Source: an uncultured Bacilli bacterium (GTDB taxonomy: Bacteria; Bacillota_I; Bacilli_A; RF39; UBA660). From it: DNA of 55,935 bases. Numbering within the stretch: the first letter of the stretch is position 1; every line of letters begins with the position of its first letter. Made by a program: the position numbers and the translations under genes. Below, one piece after another: positions 34,722 through 45,836 of this stretch. The stretch covers positions 1 to 55,935 of the forward strand of contig CALVUP010000010.1 of NCBI GenBank assembly GCA_944363635.1, read 5' to 3'. The notes beneath the pieces were generated by a model. It was not told the origin of the DNA. It searched no databases and was given only the letters and a program-made list of their open reading frames with translations.

Positions 34722-36091
34722 TTGTTGCCTCCTACTAATATATTATTTACTTTAATCGTTGGCTGTCCGCAGGTGACAGGAACATTTCCACTATCGCTTC
34801 CACAATATCCTGTTCCAAGTTTTAAATCATCACTAATCATTTCAATATTTTTTAATACATCTAAAGTATTCCCCATAAGAGTTGCACCTTTTACCATTTT
34901 GGTAATCTTACCTTTTTCAATTAAGAAAGCCTCACGACATCCAAAATTAAACTCACCAGAATTTGGATCAACACTTCCACCGTTCATTGTTTTTGCATAA
35001 ATTCCATAATCGATGCTTTTGATCATGTCTTCAATTTTATCTGTTCCTTTGGCAATATAGGTGTTATTCATTCTTGAAGTCGGTGGATACAAATAATTTT
35101 GTCTTCTTCCAGAACCAGTGATTTTATGATGCATTGGTTTTTCATTTATTTTATCAACCAAGTAAGATTTTAATATTCCACTTTCAATTAATACATTTTT
35201 TCTTGTCAATTCGCCTTCATCATCAATAAAGGTACTTCCCCAAGCGCCATCGATTGTACCATCATCAATCACGGTCAGTTTATCGCTGCCTAATCTTTTA
35301 TTTAACATGCCACATAAAACAGAAGCATTTTTTGAAACAGAAGTTGCTTCCATCGAATGACCACAAGCCTCATGTAAAATAACGGCTCCAAATGCAGGAC
35401 CAATGACTACAGGCATGATTCCATTAGGACAATCCACGCTATTTAGTTTAGAAACAGCAATATCGACAAGTCTTTTTACTTCTTTTTCTAAATCAAATGT
35501 ATCAAGAAGATTATATCCACTGCTATTTCCGTAAGCTTCATAAGTCGATTCTTTCTTTCCTTTATCATTTACATAAATATGAATAACTAATCGAAGTAAA
35601 TATCTTTTATCTGTAGAATATTCACCCAAATGATTACAAAGAACTACATCTTTTTCTTCTTCTACAAATGTAGCTTGCACTTGTTCTACTTTGGAAGAAT
35701 GCTCTCTTGCAATTTTATCAATTTTCTTTAAAATATTCTTTTTATCTTGATAAGTATATCCGTGGTGGTAATCAATCTTTTTGTTATAAATATTTTTATC
35801 TTTTAACACAACATCTTTATAAATTGGGGATCCATGGTAATTTTGTTTTAACTCATTTATTGTATTTATAATATTCTCATCACTTAAATCATTTGTAGAG
35901 GTATAAACCATATACTCTCCTTTTGCAAGCCTTATTCCTATTCCCCTATCTAAACAAGTAACGACTTTATCTATCTTACAATCCGAAAGCATGATTGTTT
36001 TATTTATTGTATTTTCATAATAGATTTCAGAAAAATCTGTGCCAGTATCTAAAGATAAATTTAAAAATTGTTCCAATTTCTTTTTATTCAT
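34718..36091 (-). CDS. tldD: TldD-type catalytic subunit, metalloprotease
   Basis: 457 residues. HEACGH (the HExxxH zinc site) lies near residue 245, and further ligand-region motifs are TIDGAWGSTFIDDEG, GSGRRQNYLYPPTSRMNNTY and CGSDSGNVPVTCGQP. With TldE it forms a heterodimeric peptidase. Placed directly after dnaK and before dnaJ in the CIRCE-controlled operon, it probably clears peptides during protein-folding stress (inference). No precursor peptide gene for a microcin-like product was found nearby, so a maturation role is less likely here. Confidence 0.92.
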   Translation of the reverse strand: MNKKKLEQFLNLSLDTGTDFSEIYYENTINKTIMLSDCKIDKVVTCLDRGIGIRLAKGEYMVYTSTNDLSDENIINTINELKQNYHGSPIYKDVVLKDKNIYNKKIDYHHGYTYQDKKNILKKIDKIAREHSSKVEQVQATFVEEEKDVVLCNHLGEYSTDKRYLLRLVIHIYVNDKGKKESTYEAYGNSSGYNLLDTFDLEKEVKRLVDIAVSKLNSVDCPNGIMPVVIGPAFGAVILHEACGHSMEATSVSKNASVLCGMLNKRLGSDKLTVIDDGTIDGAWGSTFIDDEGELTRKNVLIESGILKSYLVDKINEKPMHHKITGSGRRQNYLYPPTSRMNNTYIAKGTDKIEDMIKSIDYGIYAKTMNGGSVDPNSGEFNFGCREAFLIEKGKITKMVKGATLMGNTLDVLKNIEMISDDLKLGTGYCGSDSGNVPVTCGQPTIKVNNILVGGNK

Positions 36092-36116
36092 TTGTCTTCT
36101 CCTAATTAATAAAGCG

Positions 36117-36140
36117 AAAGTTCTAGTTTCCTAGAACTTT
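36117..36140 (-). promoter_or_regulatory. Hairpin with GAAA loop between dnaK and tldD
   Basis: In the RNA, a 10-bp perfect stem (AAAGUUCUAG with CUAGAACUUU) is closed by a GAAA tetraloop and followed by CGCUUUAUUAAUU, a poor U tail. It may act as a leaky terminator or an mRNA stability or processing element, lowering tldD-tldE-dnaJ relative to dnaK. Confidence 0.6.
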
Positions 36141-36145
36141 TCTAA

Positions 36146-37975
<1,830 letters not shown>

Positions 37976-37985
37976 TCATCTCTCC

Positions 37986-38627
37986 TTAATCTAATTTATT
38001 TACTTTTACTGAGGCAGGTCTTATAACTCTGTCTTTCAATTTATAACCCTTTAATAATACATCAAGAATAATATTATTTGGTTTTTCTTTGTCTTGATCT
38101 ACTAATAAAGCTTGATGAATCATTGGATCAAAATCTTTATCCAACGCATCAATTTCTTCCACACCAAATTTAATTAGAATTTCTTTCAATGATGCGTATA
38201 TCATTTTAAATCCAACTAAGAATTTGGATAACTCATCATTTAAATTATTATCATCTAGGTTTAAAGCTCTTTCAAAGTTGTCTAATACCCCAATGACTTC
38301 TAAAATTAAATCTTGGTTGGCATATTTTAACATATTCGAAGTTTCTTCTTCTTTACGCTTTCTAAAATTAACCATTTCTGCTTGAGCCATCATCATTTTA
38401 CTTTTTGCTTCATCAGCTTCTTTGGTTAAGTGTTCAATGGTTTTTAAAGCTTCTTCTAATTCTTTTTTTGCACTTTTCATTTCATCTTTACAGCACTTTT
38501 TATGTTCTTTTGTTTGGTGTTTTTCTTCTTTATGCTTTTTATTTTCTTCTTGCTGTGCTTCTTCATTTAAAGTCTTATTTGTTTCTTGTTGTTCTTCTTT
38601 AGAAATTGTTTTTTCTTCTTTTTCCAT
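37986..38627 (-). CDS. grpE: Nucleotide exchange factor GrpE
   Basis: 213 residues. The first 60 are a very charged, low-complexity Glu/Lys/Gln stretch; a long coiled-coil helix follows (QAEMVNFRKRKEEE), then the beta domain ending in GYKLKDRVIRPASVKVNK. It releases ADP from DnaK and senses temperature through its helix. The ATG lies two bases after the hrcA stop, so the two are coupled. Confidence 0.95.
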   Translation of the reverse strand: MEKEEKTISKEEQQETNKTLNEEAQQEENKKHKEEKHQTKEHKKCCKDEMKSAKKELEEALKTIEHLTKEADEAKSKMMMAQAEMVNFRKRKEEETSNMLKYANQDLILEVIGVLDNFERALNLDDNNLNDELSKFLVGFKMIYASLKEILIKFGVEEIDALDKDFDPMIHQALLVDQDKEKPNNIILDVLLKGYKLKDRVIRPASVKVNKLD

Positions 38628-38629
38628 GG

Positions 38630-39616
38630 TTACTCACTTCCTATTTGGTTTTTAATATATTCAAGTAATGCAACAACTTTATCGTATTCCATACGTTTAG
38701 GACCAATAATCGCAAGTGTCCCTTCTTCATATGGTGTAGAGTATTTGGTTTTAATAATTGTAACATCATCATCAAAGTGGTTTTCTTTGCCAATATAAAT
38801 ATTGATGTTATTATTATCTTCTTCAATACTATCGATTATATTTTTATCATCTAATTTTGTAAAAATATCTCGGATTTTATCAACGGAATTAAATTCAGGC
38901 TGATTCAATAAATTGTTTTTACCTACAATATTGATATTTTGATCCATAAAATCTTTAAATACATCATAGAAGGCTTGGTAAATTCGCTCGTGTTGCGATA
39001 CATATTTTGCAATAATTGGTTTTACTTCGAATTCTAGTTTTTTGGATATCTCATCCATTGGTGTTCCTACAATCATTTTATTGATCAAATCCACCGTTGT
39101 TTGAATTTCCTTTAATGAAACTCCTTGTAAAGCCATGTTTTTATGTTCTACATAACCTTTATCTGTAATTACAATCGCTACAAGTTCTTCCTCATTAAGA
39201 GGAACAATGTTAATTTGTTTTAATGCATTATCATGAGATGCTTTTCCTAAAGCAATTGTAGTATAATGCGTTAATTCGGATATAATCTCAAGGCTTTTTG
39301 CAATAGGATCAGAAAGTTGAAGTTTGGAATTGTTAAATACTGTTTGTAAATTTAACATAGCTTCCCCACTCATCTTTTTTGGTTCCATCAAATGATCGAC
39401 ATAATATCGATATCCTTTTTCACTAGGAACTCTTCCTGATGAAGTATGTGTCTTTTCAAGCAAACCTAATTCTTCTAAAGTTGCCATTTCACTTCGAACA
39501 GTTGCGCTAGAACATTTAAGTGAATTACATATTAATTTTGAACCAACAGGTTTTGCCAATTGAATATAATCATCTACAATCAATTTTAATATTTTATTTT
39601 GTCTATCGGTTAACAT
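38630..39616 (-). CDS. hrcA: Heat-inducible transcription repressor HrcA
   Basis: 328 residues. An N-terminal winged helix (LTDRQNKILKLIVDDYIQ, then SSATVRSEMATLEE and KTHTSSGRVPSEKGYRYYVD) is followed by the GAF-like and insertion domains. It binds CIRCE and represses this operon, with GroEL usually keeping it active. An in-frame GTG at 39622 is inside the AGGAGG ribosome-binding site, so I start at ATG 39616. Two CIRCE-like elements flank its promoter. Confidence 0.95.
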   Translation of the reverse strand: MLTDRQNKILKLIVDDYIQLAKPVGSKLICNSLKCSSATVRSEMATLEELGLLEKTHTSSGRVPSEKGYRYYVDHLMEPKKMSGEAMLNLQTVFNNSKLQLSDPIAKSLEIISELTHYTTIALGKASHDNALKQINIVPLNEEELVAIVITDKGYVEHKNMALQGVSLKEIQTTVDLINKMIVGTPMDEISKKLEFEVKPIIAKYVSQHERIYQAFYDVFKDFMDQNINIVGKNNLLNQPEFNSVDKIRDIFTKLDDKNIIDSIEEDNNNINIYIGKENHFDDDVTIIKTKYSTPYEEGTLAIIGPKRMEYDKVVALLEYIKNQIGSE

Positions 39617-39625
39617 GCCCACCTC

Positions 39626-39652
39626 CTAGCACACATCTTATCTAAGTGCTAA
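39626..39652 (-). promoter_or_regulatory. CIRCE operator, downstream copy
   Basis: On the - strand TTAGCACTT, 9 bases, GTGTGCTAG. Compared with the consensus TTAGCACTC-N9-GAGTGCTAA it matches 15 of 18 arm positions. It lies between the -10 and the ribosome-binding site of hrcA and touches the latter, so HrcA here would block the early transcript or initiation. Confidence 0.8.
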
Positions 39653-39656
39653 ATAC

Positions 39657-39685
39657 ATTATAATACTATGCTTGGCACTTGTCAA
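39657..39685 (-). promoter_or_regulatory. Sigma-A promoter of the hrcA operon
   Basis: On the - strand TTGACA (39680-39685), exactly 17 bases and TATAAT (39657-39662): full consensus. The -35 is inside the upstream CIRCE-like element. Confidence 0.9.
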
Positions 39686-39699
39686 TATATGAGTGCTAA
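39672..39699 (-). promoter_or_regulatory. CIRCE-like operator, upstream copy
   Basis: On the - strand a perfect left arm TTAGCACTC, a 10-base spacer (one more than consensus) and right arm AAGTGCCAA (7 of 9). It covers the promoter's -35. The extra spacer base may weaken HrcA binding. Confidence 0.7.
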
Positions 39700-39722
39700 T
39701 TTTTATTTTTTTTGACAATAAA

Positions 39723-39769
39723 AAAGTATCTCTTCAATGAATGCTCATTGTAGATACTTTCTTTTTTTT
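39723..39769. terminator. Bidirectional terminator between the radical SAM gene and hrcA
   Basis: A long imperfect hairpin (AAAGTATCT with AGATACTTT outside, TCAATGA with CATTG inside) has T runs on both strands. On the - strand it ends the radical SAM transcript. The rest of the gap to 39855 shows nothing definite. Confidence 0.75.
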
Positions 39770-39855
39770 ATATAAGATTTTTGGACAACGTTTTTTAGCA
39801 CCTAATCTTTACAGCACCCAATAATTTATCCTTTTTTCTAAAGTCAACTGTTTAA

Positions 39856-40884
39856 TTATTTATTTAATTTTTTATTATGATCTATTAAAGATAAATCTCT
39901 AGGATAGGAAGAAAAGTCATAAGGAAAATTTACTAAGAAGTCTTTAAAAGTACCATTCTGAAAGGCTTCAAAACCGTGATTCCCCAAGTCTGTCGCTTTT
40001 TTTATTTCTTGTATATATTCAATATCTTTTGCTCTATCTACTTTTTGCATTTTATTATTTTCAAATATATAATGGGGTTCTTCGTAAGAAAAATAGCTTT
40101 GCATTATATTCCAGCAAAACTTTCTAAAGTCTGCTATACTTGTCGTTTTTACTTGAATGCCTCCTTGCTTAATTTGTTCTATTATTTTTCCTTTGTTTAA
40201 GTGACCAATTGATTGTTGTTCTCTACTATTAAGTTCTGAATTTCCGTCTGTAATATACCCATCAGCTCCTATAAATAAAATAGGACCAACTGCATAGCAA
40301 TCTTCTTTTCCTTCTTGATAATAATAACCTGTTGCATCAAATTCATATTTAGGACAATCTAGATTTCTGGCTCTTCCTCCATTAATTAAATGTGATGGTA
40401 ATCCTTGATCTCCTACACATTTTTCATGCATGTAATTTTTTTCTAAATTTTTCAAAACGTCATTTAAAGATTTCGGATGCAAAGGATCATTGGAATCTTC
40501 TACATCCTTTTGATAAATTCTTTTTATGCTTTCATCATGAAAGGAATCAGAACTTATATAAAATTCATAATTTTCTCCAAAATAGTCATCCAAAAGCTGA
40601 TAGATTCTTTTATCATAAATAGTACCATTAATTGTGGCTTGACAAGCCCCAAAATAACAGCCTTTTTCTTTTGCTATATCTAATACCATTTTCAACTGTT
40701 CATAAGCTAAATGAACTTCCCCACCTGTTAGAAGTAATATATCTGCAGCTTTTACTTCATCAAATACTTTTTCAATAATTTCTTTGGTAATAAAAACATT
40801 TTTGGAATCGCCTTTATAGCAATCTCTACAATCTAAATTACATTGTTGAGTAAGTTCAATTCCTAGCATGTACGTAAATATCAT
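39856..40884 (-). CDS. Radical SAM protein of unknown specificity
   Basis: 342 residues. The [4Fe-4S] site is Cys15, Cys19 and Cys22 (CNLDCRDC), followed by the SAM-binding LLLTGGEVHL. The second half has three further cysteines (CVGDQG, LDCPKY, EDCYAVG) and a late segment GADGYITDG...SIGHLNKGK. That segment resembles the end of SPASM/Twitch proteins, but the full SPASM cysteine set is not evident. It has its own promoter and terminator, so it stands alone. No small precursor peptide or partner was found next to it, so its substrate is unknown. Confidence 0.8.
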   Translation of the reverse strand: MIFTYMLGIELTQQCNLDCRDCYKGDSKNVFITKEIIEKVFDEVKAADILLLTGGEVHLAYEQLKMVLDIAKEKGCYFGACQATINGTIYDKRIYQLLDDYFGENYEFYISSDSFHDESIKRIYQKDVEDSNDPLHPKSLNDVLKNLEKNYMHEKCVGDQGLPSHLINGGRARNLDCPKYEFDATGYYYQEGKEDCYAVGPILFIGADGYITDGNSELNSREQQSIGHLNKGKIIEQIKQGGIQVKTTSIADFRKFCWNIMQSYFSYEEPHYIFENNKMQKVDRAKDIEYIQEIKKATDLGNHGFEAFQNGTFKDFLVNFPYDFSSYPRDLSLIDHNKKLNK

Positions 40885-40920
40885 AAAATTCCCCCTACAG
40901 TAAGCAAATAATTTGGTTAT

Positions 40921-40949
40921 ATAGTAACATATGACAGTTTATTAATCAA
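40921..40949 (-). promoter_or_regulatory. Sigma-A promoter for the radical SAM gene
   Basis: On the - strand TTGATT (40944-40949), 17 bases, TACTAT (40921-40926), about 25 bases upstream of the GGGGGAA ribosome-binding site. Confidence 0.65.
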
Positions 40950-40993
40950 GAATAATCCTATAAAATCATATTCTTAATTTTTATACAATTCGA

Positions 40994-41035
40994 CAAAAAA
41001 AGCATACTAACACTCACACTTACGTTTTAGTATGC
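40994..41035 (-). terminator. Terminator downstream of pflA
   Basis: A 9-bp stem (GCATACTAA with TTAGTATGC), a 16-base loop and seven T's on the - strand. It leaves a roughly 100-base 3' untranslated part after pflA in which I see nothing else. Confidence 0.75.
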
Positions 41036-41131
41036 ACAACAACTGTTTCTTGTATAACTAACTTAGTAAAAATTAAATATATTCACTTTTGTAAACCAGA
41101 AGTAAATAAGATTTTTATGTCAAATATTCTT

Positions 41132-41842
41132 TTATTTGTCTAATAAAATTTGCTCAAGTTTTTTGCATCTTTCCACATCCATTGCTTTTACTCCATCAAG
41201 TCTATATTTTAATCCCATTTTTTTATACTTTTCAACGCCTAATACATGGTAAGGCAATAATTCTACTTTTTCAATATTTTTAAGTGGTTTAATAAATTCT
41301 TTTAATTTTAAAATATATTCTTTTGTATCATTTATACCTGGAACAATAACTTGTCTTAACCACATTTTCTTATTGAACTTTTGACATAAAGCAAGAAACT
41401 CTAATGATTCATCAATTTCTTTAGAAGTCATTTTTTTATACCCTTCTTTATCAATGGCTTTGATATCCCAAATCACTAGATCTACATACTTTAAAATTTC
41501 TTCTTTATTGCCAGTATAATTATTTACTCCTGAAGTGTCTAACGCTGTATTAATATGATTCTCTTTACATATTTTTAAAGTTTCAAGTAAAAATTCGGGT
41601 TGTAACAAAGGCTCCCCACCAGAAAAGGTAACGCCTCCATTTTCGCCAAAATAATTTTTGTAACGTAAAACTTTCTTTAATACTTCTTCAGGAGTCATTA
41701 TTTGATTTGCTGCTTTGGACCATGTTTCTGGATTATGACAAAATAAGCAGCGTAAAGGACATCCTTGTAAAAAAATAACTATACGAATACCAGGGCCGTC
41801 TACAAGTCCCATTGTTTCAATTGAATTTATATTTCCTTTCAT
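41132..41842 (-). CDS. pflA: Pyruvate formate-lyase activating enzyme
   Basis: 236 residues, radical SAM. Cys28, Cys32 and Cys35 (GCPLRCLFCHNP) hold the cluster; GGVTFSGGEPLLQ binds SAM; MWLRQVIVPGIND and LPYHVLGVEKY are family motifs. It makes the glycyl radical on PflB under anaerobic conditions. The start follows AGGTGAT. The gene lies 13 bases behind the leucine-rich-repeat surface protein and so is probably transcribed from that gene's promoter, not directly with pflB. Confidence 0.95.
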   Translation of the reverse strand: MKGNINSIETMGLVDGPGIRIVIFLQGCPLRCLFCHNPETWSKAANQIMTPEEVLKKVLRYKNYFGENGGVTFSGGEPLLQPEFLLETLKICKENHINTALDTSGVNNYTGNKEEILKYVDLVIWDIKAIDKEGYKKMTSKEIDESLEFLALCQKFNKKMWLRQVIVPGINDTKEYILKLKEFIKPLKNIEKVELLPYHVLGVEKYKKMGLKYRLDGVKAMDVERCKKLEQILLDK

Positions 41843-41855
41843 AAAATCACCTCAT

Positions 41856-43382
41856 TTAAGATTCGTCTTGCAAATAGACAATATTTGCAGAACATCCATT
41901 TTTCCAATTGGATGGCCAATGGGAAGCAATATAATCAGATGTTGCATTAATTTCTATTGTTACTGTATTTGGAACGTTGTAAAAAACATCATTTTGCAAA
42001 GTAATATTTGGCGATGGGATAACAATTGTTTTTATGCTAGCACAACTTCTAAAAGCTGAAACCGATAAAGTTTTTACAGAAGATGGAATCGTATAAGAAT
42101 CCAAAACTTTATTTACTGGCATACGAACAAGTTTTGTCATGTCCTTCGTAAATAAAATACCGTCTGCATCAATAAAATATTGATTATCTGGATCAACGTC
42201 AAAAGACTCTAATTTTGACATAAAATCAAAAGCCCAATTACCAATGGTTTGTACTTTACTTGGTATGTGCAAAGTTTGGATTTGATAACATCGTGTAAAG
42301 GCATTCCCTCCAATATAAGTTACATTTTCTGGTATAACCATCTCTTCTAGGCTGTGGCATTGAAAAAATGTATCGTTTTCAATTCTAGTAATGGATGATG
42401 GTAGAATAATATGTTGTACTTTTTGACAATTCTGAAAAGCTCCTTTTCCAATCGTTATTACAGAATCAGGTACAGTAATCGTATCCTCAATTCTAATACA
42501 TCCAGAAAAAGCATAGGCGGCAATTTCGATTACTGTATTGGGAATCGTAACCTCTTTTATAGTGGTATTATTTTGAAATAAACCCGCTGGAATATTTAAA
42601 ATCCCTTCTGATAAAGTAATGGAATTTATTGAAACATTGGTACCTTCTGTAATGGATGAGGAAATATTCGATGTAATTCTTCCTGTTCCTTCAACTTTAA
42701 GAGTTCCATCGTCATAAAGAGATCCATAAACACTTTTATCTTGATTTTCAGAGACGTCAATCTTCTTTACCAGACGAGCATGATCTAATAATTGTGTAGC
42801 AATTACTTCTATAGAAGCTTCAAAATATTTATTTGTTGCCTCTTCTACAGTTGCCTCTTCATCGAGCCATAGATACAGTTTATAAGAATGAAATTGATCC
42901 ACATTTAAATCATCATAATCCAAACGATATAGAGTATCTTCTTCGATTTCTTCATCCAATAAATCGTTTAAGTATTGAGGATTATTCATAAGAGCAACTT
43001 CATTTTGGTCTATTGTTTCTTTTGTTATATAGTATTTTATTTTGTTTAGTGGTAAAGTGGTTTTTGATTCATTTATATTTAAATAGAGATCATATTCTGC
43101 ATCAATCGTACCTCTATTCACCACATCAAACGTATAAGGTGTAAGAGATAATCCTTCTTCATCCGTTAGTGGTAAAGTGTTTTGTAGAGTAATCGCATCT
43201 TGTTCGTTTTCAATTCTTACATCCAAGGTTCCTACACTAATAACATTGGTCTTTTCTGCTGTTACCGTAATACGAAAAATGGCATAGGTAATACCAAGTA
43301 CTAAGAAAAAGAGAGTAACTATACTGGTTATAGTCATAACTTTGGTGTACTTTTTTATCTTTTTTTTCGTCATTCTAGCCAT
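41856..43382 (-). CDS. Membrane-anchored leucine-rich-repeat (BspA-type) surface protein
   Basis: 508 residues. A basic start and one helix (about 14-36, ending GITYAIFR) anchor it. Residues 37-200 form a beta-rich module like TasA/camelysin-type domains (VNRGTIDAEYDLYL, SYKLYLWLDEEATVEEATNK). Residues 240-490 are tandem BspA-type (LRR_5) repeats of about 23 residues with the pattern tIPnsVttIGxxAFxxC. Such repeats bind host proteins or other cells in gut and oral bacteria. The same N-terminal module precedes a different C-terminus in the 48866-50053 protein. It lies between pflB and pflA, which have no obvious tie to it. Confidence 0.82.
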   Translation of the reverse strand: MARMTKKKIKKYTKVMTITSIVTLFFLVLGITYAIFRITVTAEKTNVISVGTLDVRIENEQDAITLQNTLPLTDEEGLSLTPYTFDVVNRGTIDAEYDLYLNINESKTTLPLNKIKYYITKETIDQNEVALMNNPQYLNDLLDEEIEEDTLYRLDYDDLNVDQFHSYKLYLWLDEEATVEEATNKYFEASIEVIATQLLDHARLVKKIDVSENQDKSVYGSLYDDGTLKVEGTGRITSNISSSITEGTNVSINSITLSEGILNIPAGLFQNNTTIKEVTIPNTVIEIAAYAFSGCIRIEDTITVPDSVITIGKGAFQNCQKVQHIILPSSITRIENDTFFQCHSLEEMVIPENVTYIGGNAFTRCYQIQTLHIPSKVQTIGNWAFDFMSKLESFDVDPDNQYFIDADGILFTKDMTKLVRMPVNKVLDSYTIPSSVKTLSVSAFRSCASIKTIVIPSPNITLQNDVFYNVPNTVTIEINATSDYIASHWPSNWKNGCSANIVYLQDES

Positions 43383-43407
43383 TTTTTCACCTCTATTACC
43401 TTAATCC

Positions 43408-43436
43408 AGTATAAAGGAAAACTTAAAAAAAGTAAA
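43408..43436 (-). promoter_or_regulatory. Sigma-A promoter for the leucine-rich-repeat gene and pflA
   Basis: On the - strand TTTACT (43431-43436), 17 bases, TATACT (43408-43413), starting about 20 bases before the GAGGTG ribosome-binding site. Confidence 0.75.
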
Positions 43437-43468
43437 TAGAAATAGTATGTTTTCCATTTCGTTATAAT

Positions 43469-43494
43469 AAAAAGAAGACATTTTGTCTTCTTTC
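43469..43494 (-). terminator. Terminator of pflB
   Basis: A 9-bp stem (AAAGAAGAC with GTCTTCTTT) with a 5-base loop and a T tail on the - strand. It separates pflB from the next genes. Confidence 0.85.
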
Positions 43495-45720
43495 TTATAT
43501 TCTTTCATGGAATGTACGTGAAATAACTTCTTTTTGTTGTTCTTTTGATAATTTATTAAAGTTTACTGCATATCCAGAAACTCTTATCGTAAGGGTTGGA
43601 TATTTACCTGGATTTTCCATTGCATCAATTAATAATTCTCTATTTAATACATTTACATTTAAATGATGTGCTCCTTGTTTAAAATATCCATCCATTAAGT
43701 TTACTAAGTTATTTACTCTTTCTTCATCACTATGTCCAAGAGCATTTGGAACGATAGAGAATGTATTGGAAATACCATCTCTACAACATTCTGCATAAGG
43801 AACCTTAGCAACAGAATTTAAACTTGCAAGAGCTCCCTCACTATCTCTTCCGTGCATTGGATTTGCCCCTGGCGCGAATGGTACACCTTTTTTTCTTCCA
43901 TCTGGAGTAGATCCAGTATTTTTACCATACATAACGTTTGATGTAATCGTAAGAATAGATAAAGTAGGTGTTGCTTCTCTATAAATACGATGTTCTTTTA
44001 AATCGTTATAAAATTCTTTTGCTAGTTCGACTGCGATTGAATCTACACGGTCATCATCATTACCATATTTAGGGAAGTCTCCTTCGATTTCAAAATCAAT
44101 AGCTACGCCTTCTTCATTACGAATTGGTTTTACTTTTGCGTATTTAATAGCAGATAAAGAATCAACTGCTACAGAGAATCCAGCAATACCAAATGCCATT
44201 AAACGATTAACATCGGTATCATGTAGAGCCATTTGTCCTCTTTCATAAGCATATTTATCATGCATATAGTGAATAATATTCATACTATCTACATAGGTTT
44301 TTGCGACTTTTTTCATAACGTTTTTATAAGCAGCAACCACCTTGTCGTAATCCAATACCTCATCTTCAATCTTTGGAACATCATACACAACAAGTTTACC
44401 ACTCATTTCATCAACGCCACCATTAATTGCATATAGTAAAGCTTTTGCTAGATTACAACGTGCACCAAAGAATTGCATATCTTTACCAACACGCATAGCA
44501 GATACACAACAAGCAATTGCATAATCATGACCATAAAGAGGTCTCATAAGATCATCGTTTTCATATTGAATAGAATCGGTTACGATTGAAATATGCGCAC
44601 AGTATTTTTTCCAATTTTCTGGTAAATGTTCTGACCATAGAATTGTCATATTTGGTTCAGGAGCTGTACCCAAATTGATTAATGTATGTAAGAAACGATA
44701 AGAATTCTTTGTTACTAAAGATCTTGTTTCATCTAACATACCACCAATAGATTCAGTTACCCAAGTTGGATCTCCTGCGAACAATTCATTATATTCTGGA
44801 GTTCTTAAGTGTCTAGCTAATCTTAATTTGATAACAAATTGGTCGATTAATTCTTGCGCTTCTTCTTCTGTAATCTTACCTTCTTGTAAATCTCTTTCGA
44901 TATAGATATCTAAGAATGTAGAAGTTCTACCCAAGCTCATAGCAGCACCATTGTTTTCTTTAATAGCGGCTAAATAACCAAAATACAACCATTGTACAGC
45001 TTCTTTTGCATCATTGGCTGGAGATGAAATATCAAATCCATAGGAAGCTGCCATATTTTTAATTGCTTCTAAAGCACGAATTTGTTCAGATACATCTTCT
45101 CTTAATTGAATCGTTTCATTATCTAAATTATCACAATACTTATCTGTTAAATCTTTTCTTTTTTGTTCAATTAAATAATCAACACCATATAAAGCAATTC
45201 TTCTATAATCTCCTATAATTCTTCCACGACCATAAGCATCAGGAAGTCCTGTTAATAAATGCGCACTTCTTGCTCTTCTGATTTCTGGAGTATACGCATC
45301 AAAAACACCTTGATTATGACTTTTTCTAAATGCATTGAAGTATTTATCTACTTCTTTATCCATCTCAAAACCATAAGCTTCTAATTCTTGATATACCATA
45401 CGGATACCACCATATGGATTTATAATTCTTTTAAGTGGTGCATCTGTTTGTAAACCTACGATTGTTTCATTTTCTTTATCAATATATCCAGGTTTAAATA
45501 CATCAATACCAGACATAATCTTTGTTTCAACATCTAATACACCTTTTTTAATTTCTTCTTGAATCAAATCTTCACATTTAGACCATACTTTCTTTGTTTT
45601 TTCAGTAGGTCCAACTAAGAAAGATTCATCTCCTTTATATTCTGTATAATTTTCTTCAATAAAATTTTCTACATCAATTGTATTTTTCCATTTTTCTCCT
45701 TTGAAATGATCCCATTTCAT
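43495..45720 (-). CDS. pflB: Formate C-acetyltransferase (pyruvate formate-lyase)
   Basis: 741 residues, full length. The two active-site cysteines are in [21 protein letters not shown], and the glycyl-radical Gly is in the C-terminal [12 protein letters not shown]. It splits pyruvate with CoA to acetyl-CoA and formate, a sign of anaerobic sugar fermentation. An in-frame ATG at 45726 touches the AAGGAGG site (1-base gap), so I start at ATG 45720, 7 bases from it. A TATAAT (extended, TGGTATAAT) lies upstream. Confidence 0.97.
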   Translation of the reverse strand: MKWDHFKGEKWKNTIDVENFIEENYTEYKGDESFLVGPTEKTKKVWSKCEDLIQEEIKKGVLDVETKIMSGIDVFKPGYIDKENETIVGLQTDAPLKRIINPYGGIRMVYQELEAYGFEMDKEVDKYFNAFRKSHNQGVFDAYTPEIRRARSAHLLTGLPDAYGRGRIIGDYRRIALYGVDYLIEQKRKDLTDKYCDNLDNETIQLREDVSEQIRALEAIKNMAASYGFDISSPANDAKEAVQWLYFGYLAAIKENNGAAMSLGRTSTFLDIYIERDLQEGKITEEEAQELIDQFVIKLRLARHLRTPEYNELFAGDPTWVTESIGGMLDETRSLVTKNSYRFLHTLINLGTAPEPNMTILWSEHLPENWKKYCAHISIVTDSIQYENDDLMRPLYGHDYAIACCVSAMRVGKDMQFFGARCNLAKALLYAINGGVDEMSGKLVVYDVPKIEDEVLDYDKVVAAYKNVMKKVAKTYVDSMNIIHYMHDKYAYERGQMALHDTDVNRLMAFGIAGFSVAVDSLSAIKYAKVKPIRNEEGVAIDFEIEGDFPKYGNDDDRVDSIAVELAKEFYNDLKEHRIYREATPTLSILTITSNVMYGKNTGSTPDGRKKGVPFAPGANPMHGRDSEGALASLNSVAKVPYAECCRDGISNTFSIVPNALGHSDEERVNNLVNLMDGYFKQGAHHLNVNVLNRELLIDAMENPGKYPTLTIRVSGYAVNFNKLSKEQQKEVISRTFHERI

Positions 45721-45803
45721 ACACATACCTCCTTAATTCCTTAACCATTATACCACAAACTAAATTAAATAAAACGATAATCTTTATTTTTTACATAAAT
45801 TTA

Positions 45804-45836
45804 CAAAAAAAACAAAGATTTATAACTAATCTTTGT
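45804..45836 (-). terminator. Terminator of the thioredoxin-PH-LysM transcript
   Basis: A 9-bp stem (ACAAAGATT with AATCTTTGT), 7-base loop and eight T's on the - strand, overlapping the LysM gene's stop codon. Confidence 0.88.

Noticed and set aside
35341..35400. Microcin-type maturation locus around tldD/tldE
   Set aside because: No precursor peptide, transporter or modification enzyme lies nearby; the pair is embedded in a chaperone operon.
38405..38798. Opposite-strand ORFs over grpE and hrcA
   Set aside because: Their Phe/Ser/Leu-rich sequences are the mirror of Lys/Glu-rich coding DNA in grpE and lack start signals.
42240..42640. Tandem DNA repeat or CRISPR-like array
   Set aside because: The periodicity of about 69 bases comes from coding of leucine-rich repeats; the copies differ too much and lie in frame within a gene.
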